From contig JAGVSM010003779.1 in NCBI GenBank assembly GCA_022494885.1, forward strand, positions 62,001 through 126,000: DNA of 64,000 nt, given 5' to 3'. This document shows positions 1-10,135 of this stretch, piece by piece. A program made the translations under genes and the position numbers. Source of the stretch: Micrasema longulum (lineage: Eukaryota > Arthropoda > Insecta > Trichoptera > Brachycentridae). Positions within the stretch are counted from its first letter, which is position 1, and every line of letters begins with the position of its first letter. The notes beneath the pieces were generated by a model that was given only the letters and a program-made list of their open reading frames with translations, was not told the DNA's origin and ran no database searches.

Positions 1-160
1 ACGTAGTTTTTATCATTGACGTATAACAAATTGATACGTTATTCTTCTAGAATGTGCATCTCAGTTTTGGAAAAATTAGTATTACTTTGTATTGTCAATC
101 TGTAAAAAAGAGCAAATCACGATATACATGCAAAAACACGTATGAAAATAATCTCTGGAC

Positions 161-1129
161 CATAGAATTATCAATAGCCCAGAAGGAGTGTAGAATCACA
201 TTTGAATAGATCGGACTGTGCCCAAAATACCCCCCACTTTACTTCACCTTCGCTGCGCGCTTACGTGAAGAAGCCGCGTAATGTTGCCAGATCGTGAAAA
301 ATATAATAATAACACAAATGTAAGATATTGAAAAAAAATGGAATTTGTCAATTTCTAAAAAAAAATATTGTACACACGGAAGCCATGAATGACACAACAG
401 AGTATATAAGTAAAGGGTAATTTAATAAAAGGAATATAATGAATGAACTTTGAACTTAAAGAAATAAAACAAATTTATTAAATTTTTATGTCACGTAATT
501 ATTTTTTAAAAAGAAACATTTGAGTTCTTATTATTTACCCAAATATTTAATTTTGAGGGCCATTTTCAACGAGTTGTAAATAACTCACTATTAGAAAATG
601 TGAATCAAGTTGGGGTAGAGTGGGATTCGCACCTCAGACCTTTAATCCGTAAATCCAAAACACTAGCCACGGGACCACTAGCCAATTTTTACCGATGATG
701 TTTTAAAGATAATACCGATCAAGTGTTTACCACGGCGTTGTTAATTCTGAGAGGTCTGATTTTCATTTGTTCTACCATTAGATAAAAAAAGTAGCGTAAT
801 AATATTGACAACCCTGGCAACACTAGCAAAATGTATTTTTTGTTTTTTTCGATAATCTGACAGATGGAAAAATAATTAAATTTTTGAGTAACGCATTTGC
901 TACTTACTCATGAAATGTGATCCCACCCTGTTTCTTTAAGATCCCATCAGTATTTGTACACTTTTAAAAAACACAACACGGCATAGTTGAATTCAAATCG
1001 GGAGTTGCGTACTGAGCGACGTCTACAAAGAAACTAATGGATCAAAACGTAAAACTACTCCTTTAAGAGTAGTTTAGTCGCCTTCTGTTTGATGCGCGTA
1101 TGCGGTTTCCGGACTATTTTTATTCTATG
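161..1129. mobile_element. hAT-N1 copy 1: non-autonomous hAT-type element with 8-bp TSD
   Basis: A 969-bp element begins CATAGAATTA and ends TATTCTATG, giving imperfect terminal inverted repeats (the two ends read inward share CATAGAAT and then ATAG.CC). It is flanked by a perfect 8-bp duplication, CTCTGGAC, at 153-160 and 1130-1137. An 8-bp target duplication is the hallmark of the hAT superfamily, so class assignment is good although no transposase is present. A second complete copy lies at 63124-63912 and a truncated one at 56783-56965. This copy is about 180 bp longer than the second because a tRNA-derived SINE (548-695) sits inside it. Confidence 0.88.
548..695 (-). mobile_element. SINE-C copy inside hAT-N1
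   Basis: On the minus strand this reads as a tRNA-like head with GGACCACTAGCC-type flanks: an A-box-like GTGGTCCCGTGGCTAGTG, then a B-box region (degenerate here), followed by a body containing GTGAGTTATTTACAACTCG. Nearly the same body is at 46280-46397. Its presence here and absence from the sister hAT-N1 at 63 kb show that it inserted after the DNA transposon. Confidence 0.75.
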
Positions 1130-1137
1130 CTCTGGAC

Positions 1138-2051
1138 ATACATATTTTCTTTGTCTTTATTTCTGTGTTATTCGTTACTATAGTTACGACACTGGATCTA
1201 GGTATTTATATTATTAATTTTTATTATTTTTCAACAGCAAGACAGATTAAAAATATAATAAACAGAATATACATATATTAAAACTAATAACAGATATTAA
1301 CAAAAATACACGAAATGTAAATCAATTCTGATGTTTCTTCGTCTGTGTAAATATGTGTTAGAGATAGATTGAATTGTACGTGTATTAACGAATGAAACGT
1401 TACACTTCTTTTGTTTTTTACGGTTGCAATGTAATTAAAACATTTTTTCATTACACACGAGAGTATTTTTTAGCACAGCGTTACCTCGGATCATGACGAA
1501 AATCTGTTAGAGAATGAAGCGAAGAAATTATAATTAATTGTCGCTACTAAATAAATAACCAATATCAAAGATTGTATTTTATTCAAATCTACTTATATTC
1601 TTTTATCTGGCGCCCTGAATAGAATGTTATTTCGTTGTAGTTTCTATTCCAAACAGTTTCATCCGCTCAACTTTTTAAATAGCCATTCCTACAATCCTTT
1701 TCTGCTTCCAGATGCAAAAGGAATGAAAACATAAAACCAACAATACTAGTGTGCATTCTAGTCAAATACAACATGGCAACTTTCCTCCTTCTGGGTATTT
1801 GAAAAGAGGAAAATAATATGCATAATTTTGGTCTTGCAACCGTGCTTTCAGGTCAAATAGCAGAAATGTCGTTGCAAATGCCGGTTTGAAAACAAATTAG
1901 GTGTATTTATTGAAAGACGTATTTTTTAAACTTATATTTACTTAAAACTGCTCGCACAAAAATACATACAATATTTCTAATCAACTAAAAAATAGACTGG
2001 TCAAAATTTGTACTTATTTTTTTTTTTAATATATATTTTTTTCTAAATTTG
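1138..2051. other. Unassigned AT-rich DNA
   Basis: No convincing reading frame, tRNA, terminal repeat or match to another part of the window was seen here. Confidence 0.5.
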
Positions 2052-2795
2052 TTGCAATAGAGAGCGGAAACATTTTTGAGAAGGAAATATGGAAGTCTAG
2101 GTATTTACTGGGCTTATGACCTGTCATGGGCTGTTTTCAGTTTCAGTGCTGCAGAGCAGCGTTTATTTTATAATTAAAAAATACATATAATAATTTGTTA
2201 CCCACTAAGTCTAAAGACTTTTCGGTGGGACACATTTTTTTTTTAATGACAGGTTTATATTACATTTATTTAATTTATATTTTACAGATTTATTTACAAA
2301 CAGGCACTATAAAGTATCTAGAAGATATTTCTTCAGTTCTTTTTTTTTTCATTTGAAGATTTTTCATGTTAATAATGGTTTGAGGGAGATCATTGAACAA
2401 TCTTGGAACAACGCAATTTAATGTTCGCTCTCCGAAGTCATTTGTAATTCGGGGAACAGACAGCCCTTAGTTTTTAATCTAGTGTTGTGAGTGTGGGAAA
2501 CTCTTTTTTTATATTCCGGATCAACAAAGTGATCTACAATCAATTTGTAGTCACAAAGTTGTTTTACCGGCAGGACATTACAGAATTTAAAATGTACACC
2601 TTCACCCATATGTTTCGCCTCACGGATTATGCTATCCGGTACAATCCCCCTCAACAGTTTTAAGTAGCCACTTTACATACTGTGTAACATTCACCATTCC
2701 GCCTATGTTTAAACATCCTCATTTTCTCAACTCTTCCATCAGTTGACTTTTATGAAGTAAAAGAGCTGAAACCTTTATCATGTGGACCAAGGATG
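2052..2795 (+). repeat. Rep-1 copy split by a LINE
   Basis: Positions 2052-2140 match the Rep-1 motif around GGGCTTATGACCTGTCAT, and 2656-2795 continue it (CACTTTACA, TGTAACATTCACCATT, AGCTGAAACCTTTAT). The intervening 515 bp is a minus-strand LINE end. Joining the two outer parts restores the order seen in the intact copy at 23688-24079, so this is an insertion and not two separate copies. Confidence 0.75.
2141..2655 (-). pseudogene. Non-LTR retrotransposon RT C-terminus (5'-truncated LINE)
   Basis: Minus-strand translation contains HTHNTRLKTKG, followed in the same direction by a RTLNCVVPRLFNDLP block. This arrangement (N-T-R-L or R-T, then a hydrophobic stretch, then P-x-L-F/W-N-x-LP) is typical of the extreme C-terminus of jockey/CR1-group LINE reverse transcriptases. 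The readable part is about 120 residues against roughly 900 or more for a full ORF2, so only the 3' end was retained, the usual outcome of incomplete reverse transcription. It interrupts Rep-1. No catalytic RT motif is included. Confidence 0.7.
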
Positions 2796-2902
2796 GATTT
2801 TTTTAAATTAACGAAATTTAGCGTTCTAAATATACATGATAATGTTTTGGGCATGTCTTATCAAGGAAGAAGCATTTTTATATGAATAAATAGCTTATTC
2901 CT

Positions 2903-3180
2903 CATGTTAAGTGCACTAAATTTGGCGAACGCGCATTTGCGGTCGCAGGCCCTACGGCATGGAATGCTCTCCCAGCAGAAATCCAAAACTGTGAGAGTGA
3001 AGTGATATTTCGGAAGAAACTTAAAACCCACTTGTTCTCTACATCATTTGAATAAATTCTTAGCATGTGGTGGAAAAGTAATATGAAAAAGTACATTATT
3101 TTTCTTAAATTAAAAAGTTAAAATTAAATTTATATATTATAGTTATCAAAAACATTTTTCAGTTTGTGGTAAGACATTTC
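2903..3180 (+). pseudogene. L2-like LINE, RT C-terminus and start of 3' UTR
   Basis: The plus strand encodes KFGERAFAVAGPTAWNALPA followed by a terminal FRKKLKTHLFS motif, nearly the same as residues near the end of the longer copy at 29930-30733. The F-x-x-AGPxAWNALP signature is characteristic of L2/CR1-clade RT C-termini. The element is 5'-truncated to about 50 codons. Its 3' terminal tail is found 555 bp further on at 3738-3815, displaced by a Penelope-like insertion. Confidence 0.8.
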
Positions 3181-3219
3181 ACACTTATTTGTTTATAAAT
3201 TTGTATAAACCATTTAATT

Positions 3220-3603
3220 TTTTTTTTAAGCCCAAATTTCTATATTGGAAAAACTTCACCTAAATTTAAAGTTAGAATCAAAGAACATATAAGATGTCTG
3301 AGTAATAATAATTTTTCAGAATTCACAAATCATCTTATATCCGAAAACCATGAATTTAATCAAGAAACGTGCGTAGAAATTTTGCATGTCAATGAAAATG
3401 GTTTTCGTTTAGATAATTTGGAACGATTAGAAATTAGTAAAGCCATTAATCAAAAACTTCAAATAATAAATAATCAATTAAATTTAACTTCTTTCCTCGA
3501 GTCTTCTTTTAAAATTATTCCCGTTATGATTTATTTTATCTTCTTTCTCTCTCTTTCTTTCAATTTTCTGTCTCTTTCATACAATATTTTATTATATAAA
3601 TAG
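3220..3603 (+). pseudogene. GIY-YIG endonuclease domain of a Penelope-like element (fragment)
   Basis: The frame is open before any ATG, so it is a 5'-truncated piece and not an ORF with its own start. Translation begins SPNFYIGKTSPKFKVRIKEH, which has the YIG motif, the usual K-T/S turn, and the R-x-x-EH helix of Penelope GIY-YIG domains. Further on, FxxHLISENH and a LERLEI block match the expected positions of the downstream helices and the conserved acidic residue. About 125 codons are present. The enzyme would nick target DNA for retrotransposition, but without an RT this copy is not autonomous. Confidence 0.8.
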
Positions 3604-3631
3604 CAACGCGTGTAATTATAAGCTAGTTAAA

Positions 3632-3670
3632 TTCCTGACGATGAGGCAGTAACCTCGAAACCGGTCGAAG
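3632..3670 (+). ncRNA. Hammerhead-ribozyme-like motif
   Basis: The sequence CTGACGA (3635-3641) fits the CUGANGA core. It is followed by a GAGG/CCTC hairpin with a CAGTAA loop, then GAAA, the self-complementary ACCGGT, and a GTC cleavage-type triplet. GAA after the triplet can pair with TTC before the core to start stem I. One extra nucleotide (T3642) lies between core and stem II, a departure from the consensus. Hammerhead motifs are known in Penelope-like element terminal repeats; activity here is inference. Confidence 0.55.
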
Positions 3671-3737
3671 TGTAATTTTAAAAAAATTAAGTGGTTTATA
3701 CAAATTTATAAACAAATAAGTGTTAAATATATGTATA

Positions 3738-3815
3738 TCTTTATATAATCACTTTGTAAAGCGCCCTTGAGGTATTATATTACGAAAATGGCGCTTTATA
3801 AGTTATCCATAATTA
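3738..3815 (+). mobile_element. L2-type LINE 3' tail (displaced)
   Basis: GTAAAGCGCCCTTGAGG and GGCGCTTTATAAGTTATCC followed by (ATT)n match the 3' end of the L2-like copy at 30660-30733. A GCGCTATATAA-type tail with a short microsatellite is characteristic of L2 LINEs. It belongs with the RT C-terminus at 2903-3180. Confidence 0.75.
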
Positions 3816-4975
3816 TTATTATTATTATGTTAAACAGAAAAAGAATTGTTTGAAAATGATGTGGTATGTCGAGGATTGAAAAGTGTTTTTTCTAAATGAA
3901 AGACCATGATCAGAACGGTTAATGTTTTCCTTATTTTGGTGCGTAAGGATTATAAATCATGTTATGAAGAAGTAAAAGAGACTGGAAGTTTATGCGCTGA
4001 TTAAAACGAAGCCACCTAAGTTCAGAGCGAAAGGGTCATATTGTTAATGCTTTGGTTCTACAAACGCTTCAGACGATAAATATGTTCTGTATTACCTAAA
4101 TTACTTACTTTGACTTAATTCACTTACAAAACAGATGATTGCTTAAGCTTCTACTTAAGATTATTTGCTTACGTGCATGTGAAAACAACAAAACACAAAA
4201 TAACTTAATAAAAATAACTTTCTAAGAAAGTTTCTCCAGTATTATTTCATCATTACAGGAAGAAGAACTTTTAGATTTCCAGAAAGAGCTTTTAGAAACA
4301 TTAGAAATAAAGTTTCCCATACGAGTTTTCTCAGTAATCGCATTTTAGTTAGTACCAACTTAGTTAGGAGGCTCGTTTCATGAAACATTCTATTTTGCTT
4401 TTTCGCTTCGTTTGGACTTTTTTTCTAAACACGAATTGTATTCAATAAAATGTATTAAGTTATCTGTTTTGGACATATGTGATTTCGAAAGCTCGAAAAC
4501 AAAGTTCTGGGGTTTTAAAATTTGTTTACTTACAAAACTTCTCTAGTGCGGGTGGAAAACATTATATATTGTGTGACATAGAACCAAAGTCCCGTGAAAA
4601 TATAATATATTTTCTACTGGACAGAAATTCTCTTATAAAAAATCCAGAATAAACAAATGGAGTAGATATATAGAATAGGTTGAAATCGTTTGTCTTTTTC
4701 AATTGCGTGGTATTTTTGAAAATAAAATTTAGTAACTAGCATTCAACCTATGGTGGCATAAATCAGTAATCGCTTAACGTACTCAATTTCACCATTTCAA
4801 ATTTTTTATATTTATATTTGTAAAAGATATAATACAAAGTATTTTACAAAGTGTGAATAATACAAATGAATAACTTAACCAGGAGTTATTGCAGACTCAA
4901 TTCAGGCCTTAAATAGAATTAGCATTAAAAAAAAACACAGCTCAGAACAAAAAAAAAGAAAGCAAGATCGACATC
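3816..4975. other. Unassigned AT-rich DNA
   Basis: No reading frame, structural RNA or repeat with a second copy in this window was recognised here. Confidence 0.5.
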
Positions 4976-5400
4976 TTTATTCATTTATTTATTTATTCAT
5001 ACAAATACAAATATATTTAAAAAAATAAAAAAACGTATCCCTAATTCTTTGAGGCCAAGAGCCCTGTGATGAGTTGGGATACAACATAATGGAAAGTGGA
5101 AGCATGTACATTATTGAATAATAGCAAAAATAAAAATGATTACATAAACACATATGTATTTCAATAAACATCTGGACAACACCCTTAGTTGTATATAAAT
5201 CTATGCAATATCTCGCAGCAGGCTCCTGCAATGGTTTCTTCCAAAAAATACAAACCTCTCGTGAAAATGGCTTTCATTTTGGAGAATTTAATATGTTCAT
5301 CCAGGACACTGAACACTCTTGGGGCCACAAAAGAGAAATTTCTCTGAGCAAAAGTCGTACGTGTTTTTGGTATTACATAATTCAAGTTACTTAAAATCTT
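4976..5400 (-). pseudogene. LINE RT C-terminus, minus strand
   Basis: The minus-strand translation near 5385-5250 reads NYVIPKTRTTFAQRNFSFVA and then PRVFSVL, the usual P-x-x-RT-x-x-x-x-R-x-F-x-x-x-x-P-x-x-F motif of LINE RT C-termini. Downstream on that strand is an A-rich 3' UTR ending in an (AAAT)n tail (plus-strand ATTTATTTATTTATTC at 4984-5000). It is 5'-truncated at about 5400, directly abutting an oppositely oriented LINE end. Confidence 0.7.
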
Positions 5401-5770
5401 TTGTTTTACACTGAAAACGCGTCAACAAACTATTTTAAACAATCAACAATACCTAGAATATGCGACCAGTATAACAATATATTTACCGAGGCTGATATTT
5501 TTTGTGACAATGTATGTAAATTTAGGTCAAAAATTATTGAAATTTTGAGAGAAGCAGACATTTAACATTATTATTGTATAAATATTTTTTCATTTCGTTA
5601 CTTTTACATTTATTATATTGAACATAATTTAAATTATTGTATTAAGTGTAAACAATTTTTTTGGTGTGTGCATGAGTTTCTTACTCTAATATACAAAGAA
5701 ATTGGCAATATATGTGTACATACTGTTTGTTTACCTAGTAAAATAAATAAATAAATAAATAAGTTACTGG
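5401..5770 (+). mobile_element. LINE 3' end, plus strand
   Basis: Plus-strand translation near 5433 gives FKQSTIPRICDQYN and then a DIF...KFRSKIIEIL terminus, the same pattern as other LINE C-termini in this window (compare the minus-strand one near 45.9 kb). It ends with an (AAAT)n tail at 5742-5762. The piece is 5'-truncated and abuts the previous, inverted LINE end with almost no spacer. Confidence 0.6.
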
Positions 5771-5945
5771 AAACCCTCGTTTGAGCATTTTGCTGAGATC
5801 TCGTATTGTAGCCACATGAGCAAAAATGTATCAATGACATTTAAAAAAAATATTATTTATTTATTAATTTCCTTTTTATTAATTTAAAATTACACTCCTT
5901 GAAATATTAATGAACGCACCAAGGCTTTTTAGGCTGTGCCCATGT

Positions 5946-6209
5946 CATCATCACCATTCCCTTTCCGCACCTAATGGTGCATAGGGAACTGCATTGGTAC
6001 ATCAATCGCAGCGTATCTTGATCATTTTTTGTTAAATGTAGATAAGATGATCAGTCTTACGCTTCGGGTACCAGGCTTCAGACTACGAAATATTCTGGTG
6101 TGAAAACCTCCTTTCAAATAAATATTTCATGTCAACCATGTCGGGAATCGAACCCGAGACCTGTTGCTTGGTAGGAAAATGCGCTGGCCATTACACCACG
6201 AGACCGACG
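5946..6209 (-). mobile_element. SINE-A copy
   Basis: Read on the minus strand it begins GTCGGTCTCGTGGTGTAATG, with A-box, then a B-box GGTTCGATTCCCGACATGG, and then a body ending CACCATTAGGTGCGGAAAGG and (ATG)n. This is the reference layout for the family, with a tRNA-like head of roughly 75 nt, a tRNA-unrelated body and an ATG-repeat tail. Pol III promoters are expected to be internal. Confidence 0.9.
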
Positions 6210-8177
6210 AATATAAAAACCCTTTGACCAAAGAATTTAAATCATATCTCTAATATTACGTTTCGTGCATTTGTTTTGAATTGTTAAATACCCTTATAAA
6301 TTTTTTGTTATTTCATATTTTTATTTTTTTGTAACTATTATTACTATAATTTTTGTTATCCGTAAAAAAAAAAAAATTATTGTTAAAAGACTGTTTATAA
6401 ATTATACAATATTAATATTTAAGTAAAAGTTTATTAAATTGTATAAGTTACATCTATTTTGATTAAAATTTTATTAAAATCAACCTAAATTTTTATAATT
6501 TCAATTTCTTACACATATTTTTAATTAAATTTTGGTCAATTCAACGTTTTTGTTTTGTGATTATTGAAGTTAACATATTATTGATGAAAGATGTTTTTAC
6601 GTATTTTATTTATTACCATTTACGTGTTTTATTATTATAATTAAAATGCAATTCCACCAACAAGTGTCAGTAGAAAAACTCAATAAAGAAAGATGTTTGT
6701 GTTATTTTTTTATTTTTATGAATTTTATCCATATGGTAATATCTTTTACTAGTTATGAATTGAAAGTAAATACTAAAAATTTGGACGGTAAGTTATAAAT
6801 AATGTTAGAATAAGTATATATCTAAATATTGTGTTGTAAATATTGTATTAGTCCATGAAACTAATTAAAAAATGAGGTTATAAAAGAAAATTTTCAGCGG
6901 AAGCTGAAAGCCATTCAGAAATCGGCCTACTAGAAGTGCTATGAAGATGAGAAAAATTTGCCTCTAATAGTGATTACTTTGAAGGGGTAAAATAAATATG
7001 AATTAATAATTGGGCTACAGCTGTTTTTTTTTACAAATTTCGGGTCATATTTGAATATTGAAATTTGCTTGAGACCAATTCTAAAGATACTTAGCAGCGC
7101 TTTTTAAAACAGAGCATTTTTTTCTTCTTAATGTTATTAAATATTTGTAAATAACCATTTATGTACAAATTTTTAATAACATTAAGTAATATGTTTGACC
7201 ACAATGTTAATGCTTTCAAAATTAATAATATCATTTTTTTCGTTTGAAAAACCCTGTTGCAAAATGTTTATGCAAATATTAAAATTAATTTCTTTTGTCA
7301 TCTTCCCATTTCTCCTCCTCGATTCGCAATACGCGATTGTCACAAATAAAAACAAAGAAACGGAAATCATTTTGAATATTCAAATAAGACAGAATGGAGA
7401 ACAGGAAGTTATAAAATAAATAAAACGGCCAATGCGGTGAATGAAAAATCTTGTTACGTAAAGGATACTTGAAATTAATCAGGATTTGAGAAGGAAATTT
7501 TTAAAAATTAAATATACAATGCGCTCCGAGGTCAAGTGACTGGCCGTTGTCATATGAAAATATACACAAAATTTTTCGATATAAAAAAGTAATTTGACAA
7601 AAATGCATATCTGAGACAGGTAAAATTTAAAATGACAAGGGGAACGAATTAATTATGAAATAATGAAAACATCATTGAGATATATATATATACAGATGAC
7701 ACTTTATACAAATTCGAGCTAAAAAGTCGGCCCAAAGAAAAGGAAATGACCAGCGGGGGGAGCGAGTATTGTCACGTCATGTCACGTCGACTTTGACAAG
7801 CAAAACAAGCAGTACAGTAAAAAGTACGGACCGTTTACATCGGTCTACTGAAAGTTCTATTCAGTATGTCACTCACTTCCGCATACGCGTAAAAGGTTAT
7901 ACCATCGCTCTTTCTATCTTTTCCAGATCGATTTGTGCAGTATCTTAGCGTACATTTACAGGCGTTTTAGTGATTGCGAGGAGACAAAAGTTCAAAAGTA
8001 GCCGGAGAATGCTCCCAATAGACTGAAGTCCGTTATATCAAACATATGCCAATTGGCCGCAGGTTGAGGGACCATATTTCGAACGCTCATATTTACTTTA
8101 GCTATATACCTCAATGGGAAAAATCAATGAATATATAGAAATATGACGGAGATAATACTGTTTAAGAGGAAAAACTA
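6210..8177. other. Unassigned AT-rich DNA with a GC-richer end
   Basis: 6210-7500 is very AT-rich with short meaningless ORFs. 7500-8177 is GC-richer and contains a repeated CACGTCA motif (near 7770-7790), but no homology to other parts of the window or clear ORF was recognised. Confidence 0.45.
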
Positions 8178-8185
8178 ATTTATTC

Positions 8186-9070
8186 GAGAGATGCTACGAA
8201 TATTCGGCGACTATGCGATATTCAGTATTTGGCCGAATATCAAATACTAAATCATGAAAAAAAAACGCACGTATTACTAAAAAATGTACTTATTTTATTC
8301 ACAAATTACTACTTTCATACTTCTATCAGTGGTAAATTGTGACATTTGTTGGTAACAAATGATTGGGCTTTTCTTCATAAAAAATATCTCTCAAGATCTT
8401 GTTTTTATACATCAAACACATAGCCAGTTCATTATCATCACAACAAATCTCATAGTATTCCTAAATAGGCGATTTTTTCTAAAATAATGCCGTGATGTAC
8501 TATGAACAAATAATTATGAATAACTAGGAAAGACAAATGTTGGGCGTCTCCTTAAAAGACCGAATAAGGAATGAGGAGACAAGACGCCGTACAAAGGTGA
8601 CCGATATCGTAGAAAGAGTGGAAAGACAAAAATGGCAGTGGGCGGGTCATGTGGCGAGACAAGAAGTCGATAGGTGGACCTCCAGAATACTAAACTGGAG
8701 ACCCTGCGAAAGTAAAAGGAAAGTAGGGAGACCGCAGAGGAGATGGACTGACGACGTCATCGAACTCGTGGGCCATGGATGGAAACATAGTGCCCAGGAT
8801 AGAAAAACGTGGAGGCCTATCCAGCAGTGGAGAGAAACGGGGTGAGAAGAAGAAGAAGAAGAATAAGGACTTTAAGTAGCACAATATGACATGACATGAT
8901 TTATTCGCAAGTAAAATGAATATGCCCGCTCCGTCACCTTCGTACGCACCGCAATGAGACAGGTTGTAACCTGCGAAATGCACACATCTTTTGCCCAAAA
9001 TTCGGCCACCGAATATTCGGGGCTTCGACGTAGAGCGTCGCCGAATATTCGGTATTCGGTGGCATCTCTA
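8186..9070. mobile_element. hAT-N2: non-autonomous hAT-type element with 8-bp TSD
   Basis: The ends read inward are GAGAGATGC.ACGAATATTCGGCGAC and TAGAGATGC.ACCGAATACC, that is, inverted repeats sharing AGAGATGC and the CGAATATTCGG theme. They are flanked by a perfect 8-bp duplication ATTTATTC at 8178-8185 and 9071-9078. TSD length assigns it to the hAT group. The 885-bp body contains no transposase; it holds an RTE-like fragment (8530-8872) and GAATATTCGG-rich subterminal DNA (to 8250 and from 9000). Confidence 0.88.
8530..8872 (+). pseudogene. RTE-like endonuclease-RT C-terminus inside hAT-N2
   Basis: The frame 8537-8845 encodes MLGVSLKDRIRNEETRRRTK, then WQWAGHVAR, and later VGRPQRRWTDD. 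These are the C-terminal signature motifs of the widespread arthropod RTE-type endonuclease-reverse transcriptases (compare the minus-strand copy at 47251-47770). About 100 codons remain from a protein of about 1000 residues. It ends with a (GAA)n run at 8845-8865, which looks like the LINE tail. It inserted into, or was carried by, the DNA transposon. Confidence 0.85.
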
Positions 9071-9078
9071 ATTTATTC

Positions 9079-9585
9079 CTTCTAGCAAATAGAAATACAT
9101 AAAATAAAACAAAATACAATAGCAATAGAGTCTGAAACAGCTTTCATCTTTGAATTTTTTTCTAAGAAACGATAACTCCACGCTTGGCTGAAAATATCAT
9201 ATAATAGAAAATACGTCACGTTTGTACATGGATAAAATCTTAGAAATCTTAAGTAAACGTTTGAATTCATTTTATCTGTGAACATGGAGTTCTATTGAAA
9301 TACTAAGAGTTATGTCATGTGGGTTACTTAAAGTGGTTTTTGCTTTAAATGACGTCATTCAGGTGAGTAGTTTTGAATTCAGTGACCGGAAATAATTTTC
9401 TTTTATGTAATCTCATTTTTAACCTTTTTCTAAAGCCTTTGTGCCAACGTTAAAAAAGTAATAATGGCTTTACATGAAATACCAAGAAAACTTCTAGGCG
9501 ATCGATTGGAGAAAAAAAAAAGATTTATTTATTTATTCCATCCTCGGTTTGAAACAATTCACATTAATATGTAAATGCACAGTGG
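9079..9585. other. Unassigned AT-rich DNA
   Basis: No feature recognised; short ORFs here have no family signature. Confidence 0.45.
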
Positions 9586-10135
9586 GATAAAAAAATTCGT
9601 GATTAAAAAAAAAAAAATTAAAACATTTCCAAAAAATGTATTTTATTATAATACATTTATTAAATATATACAAAACTCTCCTCTAATTCGCTTAGCGCGT
9701 AATTATATTTTTTTTTTCAATAACATAGACATATTCAACTGGAGTAAACTCACTTTTAAAACAAGAATTAAAAAGCTATTTTTAAAAAAAATTATGTTTC
9801 TTGATGAAAAAAATATTTTTTCACATTATAAATTTAAGTTGTTTCTATTCACTCATATCAATCACACACTCACCCTGTCCATAAACCCACCCTCAAACCC
9901 ATATACACTCACACACATGTTTACATACCTACCAAAACCACACTCCACTCAATTACACACGCATCCTCACACAAAAAAACTCGCACACATGCACTTCTAT
10001 GAATTAATATCTAACTGAACTGGATTTTTATAATTATATTGATGTGGAAAACAGATTTGGCTTTATTTTATGTTTTTTTTTAAATGGTTTGTATATTGTA
10101 TTGCTGTTGTTTTTCTGAATAAACAAAATAAAATG
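9586..10135 (+). pseudogene. LINE RT C-terminus with CA-rich 3' UTR
   Basis: The plus frame contains IKYIQNSPLIRLARNYIFFF and then NNIDIFNWSKLTFKTRIKKLF, resembling the QNSPxxRxxxxYN...DIF...FK terminal block of LINE RTs. The following 3' part is rich in CACACTC and ACACAT and is duplicated in reverse at 42290-42609, confirming a dispersed LINE. It ends near the ATAAAATGAATAAATA tail at about 10130. Confidence 0.65.

Larger units (their letters stand above)
3181..3723 (+). mobile_element. Penelope-like element end with GIY-YIG domain
   Basis: About 45 bp of inverted repeat (cores ACTTATTTGTTTATAAAT at 3182 and ATTTATAAACAAATAAGT at about 3703) flanks this segment. The interior encodes a GIY-YIG-type endonuclease fragment in the frame ending at 3603, and is followed by a hammerhead-like motif at 3632-3670. 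GIY-YIG after the RT is the diagnostic feature of Penelope-like retroelements; the RT itself is missing. The segment lies within an L2-like LINE 3' UTR, between its coding end (to about 3050) and its tail (from about 3738). Confidence 0.8.

Noticed and set aside
4976..5770. A single gene with two convergent exons
   Set aside because: The two halves are separate LINE 3' ends in opposite orientation, each with its own A-rich tail.
8690..8998. 102-codon minus-strand frame
   Set aside because: Antisense of the RTE fragment and of hAT-N2 subterminal sequence; no motif of its own.
9575..10018. 147-codon open frame as a possible protein gene
   Set aside because: Its centre resembles a LINE RT C-terminus and its last third is CA-rich 3' UTR that recurs in reverse at 42.3-42.6 kb; it is a transposon remnant.
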